A stretch of DNA of 27,049 nucleotides from Verrucomicrobiota bacterium (GTDB lineage Bacteria; Verrucomicrobiota; Verrucomicrobiia; Limisphaerales; UBA1100): assembly GCA_028872685.1 (NCBI GenBank), contig JAPKEI010000006.1:1-27049 (forward strand), read 5' to 3'. Made by a program: the position numbers and the translations under genes. The notes beneath the pieces were generated by a model. It saw nothing but the letters and a program-made list of their open reading frames with translations, was not told the origin of the DNA and did no database searches. How positions within the stretch are numbered: the stretch's first letter is position 1; each line of letters opens with the position of its first letter. Below are positions 23,649 to 27,049 of this stretch, in pieces.

Positions 23649-24163
23649 AACTCCCGGACGCCTTCACCGACGCCTGCGAGCGGCTGGGCGCCTCCCTTAC
23701 TGAACATTGCCTGCACGTAAATGTCGCAGCGCAGACTCTCACGCATTTCCACGGTGATACCGCAAACACCTTAACCGCCTCCACATCCAAACGCGGCACG
23801 GGCCAGCAAACAGATTCTTTCCAAACCCCGCTCGGACTCCATCGAATCGTCGAAAAAATCGGCGCGAACGAACCTATTGGCACCATATTCAAAGGCCGCC
23901 GTCCTATTGGAACCGATGGAAAAGGAAACTCCGATGCACATATCACCGACCGTATTTTATGGCTCGCTGGGCTTGATGCGGGTTTCAATTTTGGCGGCAC
24001 AGTCGACAGTTACGACCGATACATTTACATCCACGGTGTAGGTGACGAATCGAACCTCGGCCAACCGGATTCGCAGGGCTGCATCCATCTCGCCGCCACG
24101 GATTTGCTCCCGCTCTTTGACGCCGTCCCCGAAGGCGCGCTGGTGTTCATCAGTGAAAACTAA
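23645..24163 (+). CDS. L,D-transpeptidase catalytic-domain protein (YkuD family)
   Basis: This is a 172-residue protein consisting almost only of a YkuD domain. The catalytic signature is complete: H130 in YIHGVGDESNLG, then the QPDSQGCIHL motif with nucleophile C146. TPLGLHRI (61-68) is the usual TP-G-F/Y-like segment. YkuD enzymes form 3-3 peptidoglycan crosslinks or attach proteins to peptidoglycan. Unusually, no signal peptide or membrane helix precedes the domain; the chain starts MKLPDAFTDACERLG. The start at 23645 is supported by the ATGA overlap with the upstream small membrane-protein gene. A frame extension to 23543 lies inside that gene and has no signal-like sequence. Confidence 0.9.
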   Translation: MKLPDAFTDACERLGASLTEHCLHVNVAAQTLTHFHGDTANTLTASTSKRGTGQQTDSFQTPLGLHRIVEKIGANEPIGTIFKGRRPIGTDGKGNSDAHITDRILWLAGLDAGFNFGGTVDSYDRYIYIHGVGDESNLGQPDSQGCIHLAATDLLPLFDAVPEGALVFISEN

Positions 24164-24203
24164 CTTTTGCATGGGCGCTTTTTGCGTTACCCTTCCCTTC
24201 CCG

Positions 24204-25469
24204 ATGAATTTATCAGAACAAATGACCGCGCTGGCGAAAAACGCCAAGGCCGCCGCTCATCAAATGACGCGACTGAGCACGACGGACAAAAACGCGTGCT
24301 TACTCGCAATGGCTGATGCCATCGAAACCCATGCTGTGTCCATAAAAGAGGCCAACGCCATGGATATGGAAACCGCTCGCGCGATGGACTTATCACAGCC
24401 GATGCTCGATCGGTTATTGTTGGATGACGCACGCATTGCGGGGATGGCGCAGGGACTTCGCGAAGTGGCGGAATTGCCCGATCCGGTCGGGCGTGTGCTC
24501 GATGAACGCGATCGGCCCAGCGGCTTGAAGCTCAAAAAAATTGCTGCGCCTATTGGCGTAGTGGTAATGATTTATGAATCGCGCCCGAATGTGACGGCCG
24601 ATGCGGCGGGATTGTGTTTCAAATCCAGCAACGTGACGATTCTGCGCGGAGGCAAAGAAGCGCTACACTCCAATCAAATCATCGCGCGACTAATGGCCGA
24701 AGCAGGCCAAAGCGCATGCGATGCGTTTCCCAAGTACGCAATCCAAGTGGTACCCACACCTGATCGCGCGGCGATTCCCGAGCTACTTTCCCTCACCGAA
24801 TGGATCGACGTTTGCATCCCACGTGGTGGCGAAGGGCTCATCCGCGCGGTGACAGATTGCTCGAAAGTTCCGGTCATCAAACATTACAAAGGCATTTGCA
24901 GCGTATATCTCGACGCCGAAGCTGATGTGGAAAAAGCCATCGCAATCACTGTGAATTCCAAAACCCACCGCACCGGCGTATGCAATGCAATGGAGACCTT
25001 GCTTGTTGACGAGGCCATCGCGCCCGCGTTACTGCCGCAAGTGGCGGAGGCGTTGCGCGAAAAGGGAGTGCAGTTACGCGTGGATGAGTGTGGCGCGAAC
25101 ATTCTCGGCAAAGGCTTCACTGCCGCCACAACGGAAGATTGGGACACAGAATTCCTCGACCTCATTTGCGCGATCCGAGTGGTGAGAGGCGTTGGCGGTG
25201 CCATTGCGCACATCAACACGCACGGCTCCGGCCACACGGAATCGATTGTGACAGAAAATGAATCCACCGCGCGGCGTTTCCAACAAGAAGTGGATTCGTC
25301 CACAATTTTTTGGAATGCCTCCACGCGATTTTCCGATGGTGGCGAGTTTGGCATGGGCGCGGAGATCGGCATCAGCACCGACAAGATCGGCGCGCGCGGC
25401 CCAATGGGGTTAGAAGAGTTGACCACATATAAATGGCTCGGCGAGGGTAATGGACTAACACGCGCCTAA
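24204..25469 (+). CDS. proA: Glutamate-5-semialdehyde dehydrogenase (gamma-glutamyl phosphate reductase)
   Basis: This 421-residue member of the aldehyde-dehydrogenase superfamily reduces glutamyl-5-phosphate with NADPH in proline synthesis. Family features are IAAPIGVVVMIYESRPNVTADAAGLC (about 113-138), ILRGGKEALHSN, the catalytic C260 in HRTGVCNAMETLL, and the C-terminal FSDGGEFGMGAEIGISTDK and RGPMGLEELTTYKW. ATG 24204 is chosen; upstream residues of the open frame overlap the transpeptidase gene. The TAA stop shares a base with the next ATG (TAATG), so the ATP-grasp-like gene is translationally coupled to it. proB is 9 kb away in another operon. Confidence 0.96.
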   Translation: MNLSEQMTALAKNAKAAAHQMTRLSTTDKNACLLAMADAIETHAVSIKEANAMDMETARAMDLSQPMLDRLLLDDARIAGMAQGLREVAELPDPVGRVLDERDRPSGLKLKKIAAPIGVVVMIYESRPNVTADAAGLCFKSSNVTILRGGKEALHSNQIIARLMAEAGQSACDAFPKYAIQVVPTPDRAAIPELLSLTEWIDVCIPRGGEGLIRAVTDCSKVPVIKHYKGICSVYLDAEADVEKAIAITVNSKTHRTGVCNAMETLLVDEAIAPALLPQVAEALREKGVQLRVDECGANILGKGFTAATTEDWDTEFLDLICAIRVVRGVGGAIAHINTHGSGHTESIVTENESTARRFQQEVDSSTIFWNASTRFSDGGEFGMGAEIGISTDKIGARGPMGLEELTTYKWLGEGNGLTRA

Positions 25470-26764
25470 TGGACGCCGCCACAAAAGCCGAGCGCATCCG
25501 TAACGCCCTTCCCGAAGATGGCCTGTTCGACGGGCAATCGTGGAGGATCGCTACGAAGCCCTTTCCACTCGATGCCAAGTTCGCCCGCGAACTGGAATCA
25601 CTTGGGCGCGTTTTGCTTAAATTTTATCGCGCGGCGGATTTGTTGTACCGCCACAGCATATCCGGCAAACAACCGACGTGGGTGGCTGATTTGCTGGATC
25701 AAGGAAAGCCGCAGTCGCTGCTCGATTGGCAACGCCACGCGGGATTCAAAAATTCACTGCCCCGCGTGTTGCGTCCGGATATTTTACTCACTGAAAATGG
25801 ATGGCATATCACCGAGCTTGACAGTGTTCCCGGAGGCATCGGCCTCACCAGTTGGTTAAATGAAACCTACGCTGAACATTCCGAAGTATTTGGCGGCGCC
25901 CGCGGAATGGTAGATGGCTTCGCGGGGATTTTCAACGGTGATGGGCCGGTGCATGTGATGGTGTCCGAAGAATCAGCCACGTACCGCCCCGAGATGGAAT
26001 GGCTATGCGCGCGGGCCGGCAAACGCTTTGCCGTACGCGATCCGGGCTTTGACACTTTTTCCGAAGGGGATGCGGCGTATCGGTTTTTTGAGTTGTTTGA
26101 TTTGGAAAATGTGGCCGCGCACACGGCACTTTTTGAAATGGGCGCGACCAATAAAATCCAACTCACGCCTCCGCCCAAAGCACATTTGGAAGAAAAAATG
26201 CTGTTCGCACTATTTTGGAATCGAAATCTGCGGGAATTTTGGCAGCGCGAATTGGGTGGTAAATTCATGCGGCAGCTCGAGCAAGTCATCCCTCGAACTT
26301 GGGTGGTCGACCCCACTCCATTGCCCCCGCATGCAGCGCTGCCGGGGCTGGAACTCACAGACTGGCGGCAACTGGGTACTCTATCCCAAAAAGAACGCCA
26401 ATTTGTTCTGAAACTTTCCGGCTTCAACGAACGGGCTTGGGGCGCTCGCAGCGTGCGATTGGGAAATGATTTATCGCAGATCAACTGGGCAGCCGCTGTG
26501 TCCGAGGCCATCGCGGACTTTGGAGAGTCACCGTGGATTTTGCAGCGTTTTGAAAAGCCCCGGCGCGTACAGCACGAGTGGTTTGATTTTGAATCTGGAG
26601 AAGCCCTACAAATGCCTGGTCGTGTCCGTTTGTGCCCATATTTTTTTATGCAAGGCGAAGAAGAGGTGAAACTTGGCGGTGTCTTGGCTACAATATGTCC
26701 TGCTGATAAAAAAATTATCCACGGCATGCGCGATGCAATTCTTGCGCCATGCGTGATCAGCTGA
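25469..26764 (+). CDS. ATP-grasp-like hypothetical protein (circularly permuted type)
   Basis: This is a 431-residue protein without signal peptide. RPDILLTENGWHITELDSVPGGIG (about 102-125) resembles the RxD...ExNxxP(G) region of circularly permuted ATP-grasp enzymes such as the glutathionylspermidine-synthase-like and DUF407 groups. FVLKLSGFNERAWGARSVRLG (about 310-330) looks like the ATP-binding lysine followed by a flexible glycine/Ser loop, and WILQRFEKPRRV like the next nucleotide-contacting strand. Such enzymes join a carboxylate to an amine or thiol through an acyl-phosphate. The assignment is from motif appearance, not alignment. It is coupled to proA by a TAATG overlap, hinting that its substrate may be linked to glutamate or proline metabolism, but this is inference. 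It is convergent with the partial gene at 26765. Confidence 0.72.
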   Translation: MDAATKAERIRNALPEDGLFDGQSWRIATKPFPLDAKFARELESLGRVLLKFYRAADLLYRHSISGKQPTWVADLLDQGKPQSLLDWQRHAGFKNSLPRVLRPDILLTENGWHITELDSVPGGIGLTSWLNETYAEHSEVFGGARGMVDGFAGIFNGDGPVHVMVSEESATYRPEMEWLCARAGKRFAVRDPGFDTFSEGDAAYRFFELFDLENVAAHTALFEMGATNKIQLTPPPKAHLEEKMLFALFWNRNLREFWQRELGGKFMRQLEQVIPRTWVVDPTPLPPHAALPGLELTDWRQLGTLSQKERQFVLKLSGFNERAWGARSVRLGNDLSQINWAAAVSEAIADFGESPWILQRFEKPRRVQHEWFDFESGEALQMPGRVRLCPYFFMQGEEEVKLGGVLATICPADKKIIHGMRDAILAPCVIS

Positions 26765-27049
26765 TTAGCGAAGCTTCTCGGGGAAATCTGTGGGCACAGT
26801 GTAATTCAACTGTCCGTGAATCATTTCGCGTTGAGTGGATATTTGCGAGGGCTCAACGGCAAGTTTTTGCACCGTTTCATTGAAAGCCGGCAATTCATAC
26901 TGCGGCGGCGTGGCGCGGAAACTGGCATCTGGCCGCGTAGGCACAGGCTTAAGCCCACCGGGTTTCCTGGGGGGCGTACTGGGACGTGAACCTTTTGAGC
27001 CACTGGGCCGTGAACCTGTTGAGCCACTAGGCCGTGAACCTGTTGAGCC
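26765..27049 (-). CDS. C-terminal fragment of a Ser/Gly/Pro-rich repeat protein (start outside the window)
   Basis: On the minus strand a frame is open from the window edge to TAA 26767-26765, giving 94 residues. It begins with GSTGSRPS repeated nearly three times (third copy GSKGSRPS), followed by a Pro/Lys-rich linker (TPPRKPGGLKPVPTRPD). A non-repetitive tail follows (RATPPQYELPAFNETVQKLAVEPSQ...), ending LNYTVPTDFPEKLR. The frame with the repeat is clearly coding because the repeat unit is a multiple of three and the neighbouring frames give less protein-like sequence. The low-complexity part looks like a disordered linker. The main domain is outside the window, so no function can be given. 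Its stop lies immediately next to the convergent ATP-grasp-like gene. Confidence 0.7.
   Translation of the reverse strand, partial: GSTGSRPSGSTGSRPSGSKGSRPSTPPRKPGGLKPVPTRPDASFRATPPQYELPAFNETVQKLAVEPSQISTQREMIHGQLNYTVPTDFPEKLR
26978..27049. repeat. Three tandem 24-bp repeats encoding GSTGSRPS
   Basis: Units at 26978-27001, 27002-27025 and 27026-27049 match each other with one to three differences and run off the window edge, so the true copy number is unknown. Each unit encodes an octapeptide on the minus strand. In-frame minisatellites like this change length by slippage or recombination. Confidence 0.85.

Noticed and set aside
25867..26727. 286-aa minus-strand ORF inside the ATP-grasp-like gene
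   Set aside because: Ser/Arg/Pro-rich shadow; the plus frame has ordered motifs and a coupled start.
26821..27027. 68-aa minus-strand ORF starting in the repeat
   Set aside because: It is a different frame from the one in which the 24-bp repeat encodes GSTGSRPS through to a natural stop, and its composition is shadow-like.
1..27049. CRISPR arrays, insertion sequences, prophage or toxin-antitoxin genes
   Set aside because: No regularly spaced repeats, transposase, integrase, phage structural or toxin-antitoxin signatures were found on either strand.

Overview
The window is a dense stretch of bacterial chromosome of moderately high GC. No replication origin, rRNA operon, CRISPR array, transposase, integrase or phage gene is visible. 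The best guess for the host is a member of the PVC group, probably Verrucomicrobiota. This rests on a Tat-exported Gfo/Idh oxidoreductase, a formylglycine-generating-enzyme (FGE/SUMF1) domain protein, a DUF2270 membrane protein and frequent stop/start overlaps. No phylogenetic marker was compared, so this is inference.

Layout. (1) 1-862: the C-terminal end of an FGE-fold protein whose codon pattern resembles the variable region of a diversity-generating retroelement target; a tRNA-Arg(CCG) on the minus strand; and a small unknown ORF whose start codon lies inside a perfect 18-bp palindrome. (2) 863-5923: a Tat-exported oxidoreductase, a convergent MidA-type methyltransferase, then a plus-strand operon tlyA-nadK-LacI-type regulator. 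(3) 5943-11113, minus strand: a tight operon moeB/rhodanese fusion - nusB - PHP phosphoesterase - ftsY - ribD - ribE. (4) 11170-12430, plus: purine nucleoside phosphorylase and cytidine deaminase (nucleoside salvage), followed by a 148-bp spacer rich in GGGCAA/TTGCCC motifs. (5) 12579-15502, minus: proB - mazG - M29 aminopeptidase, with an M42 aminopeptidase divergent from proB. (6) 16604-18018, minus: two uncharacterised, translationally coupled genes (a membrane-anchored AsmA-like protein and a cysteine-containing soluble protein). (7) 18105-26764, plus: recG - DUF2270 - hisC - argA - small membrane protein - L,D-transpeptidase - proA - ATP-grasp-like protein. (8) 26765-27049, minus: the C-terminus of a protein with a GSTGSRPS octapeptide repeat, cut by the window edge.

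Most genes are housekeeping: proline (proB, proA), arginine (argA) and histidine (hisC) synthesis, riboflavin synthesis, NADP formation, ribosomal RNA modification, protein targeting, DNA repair and nucleoside salvage. Many adjacent genes overlap as TGATG, TAATG or ATGA, and clear Shine-Dalgarno sequences are scarce, so translation coupling is probably widespread. The less ordinary items are the hypervariable-looking FGE terminus, the ATP-grasp-like enzyme coupled to proA, the transpeptidase without a signal peptide coupled to a small membrane protein, the coupled unknown pair at 16604-18018, and several perfect palindromes in intergenic DNA.
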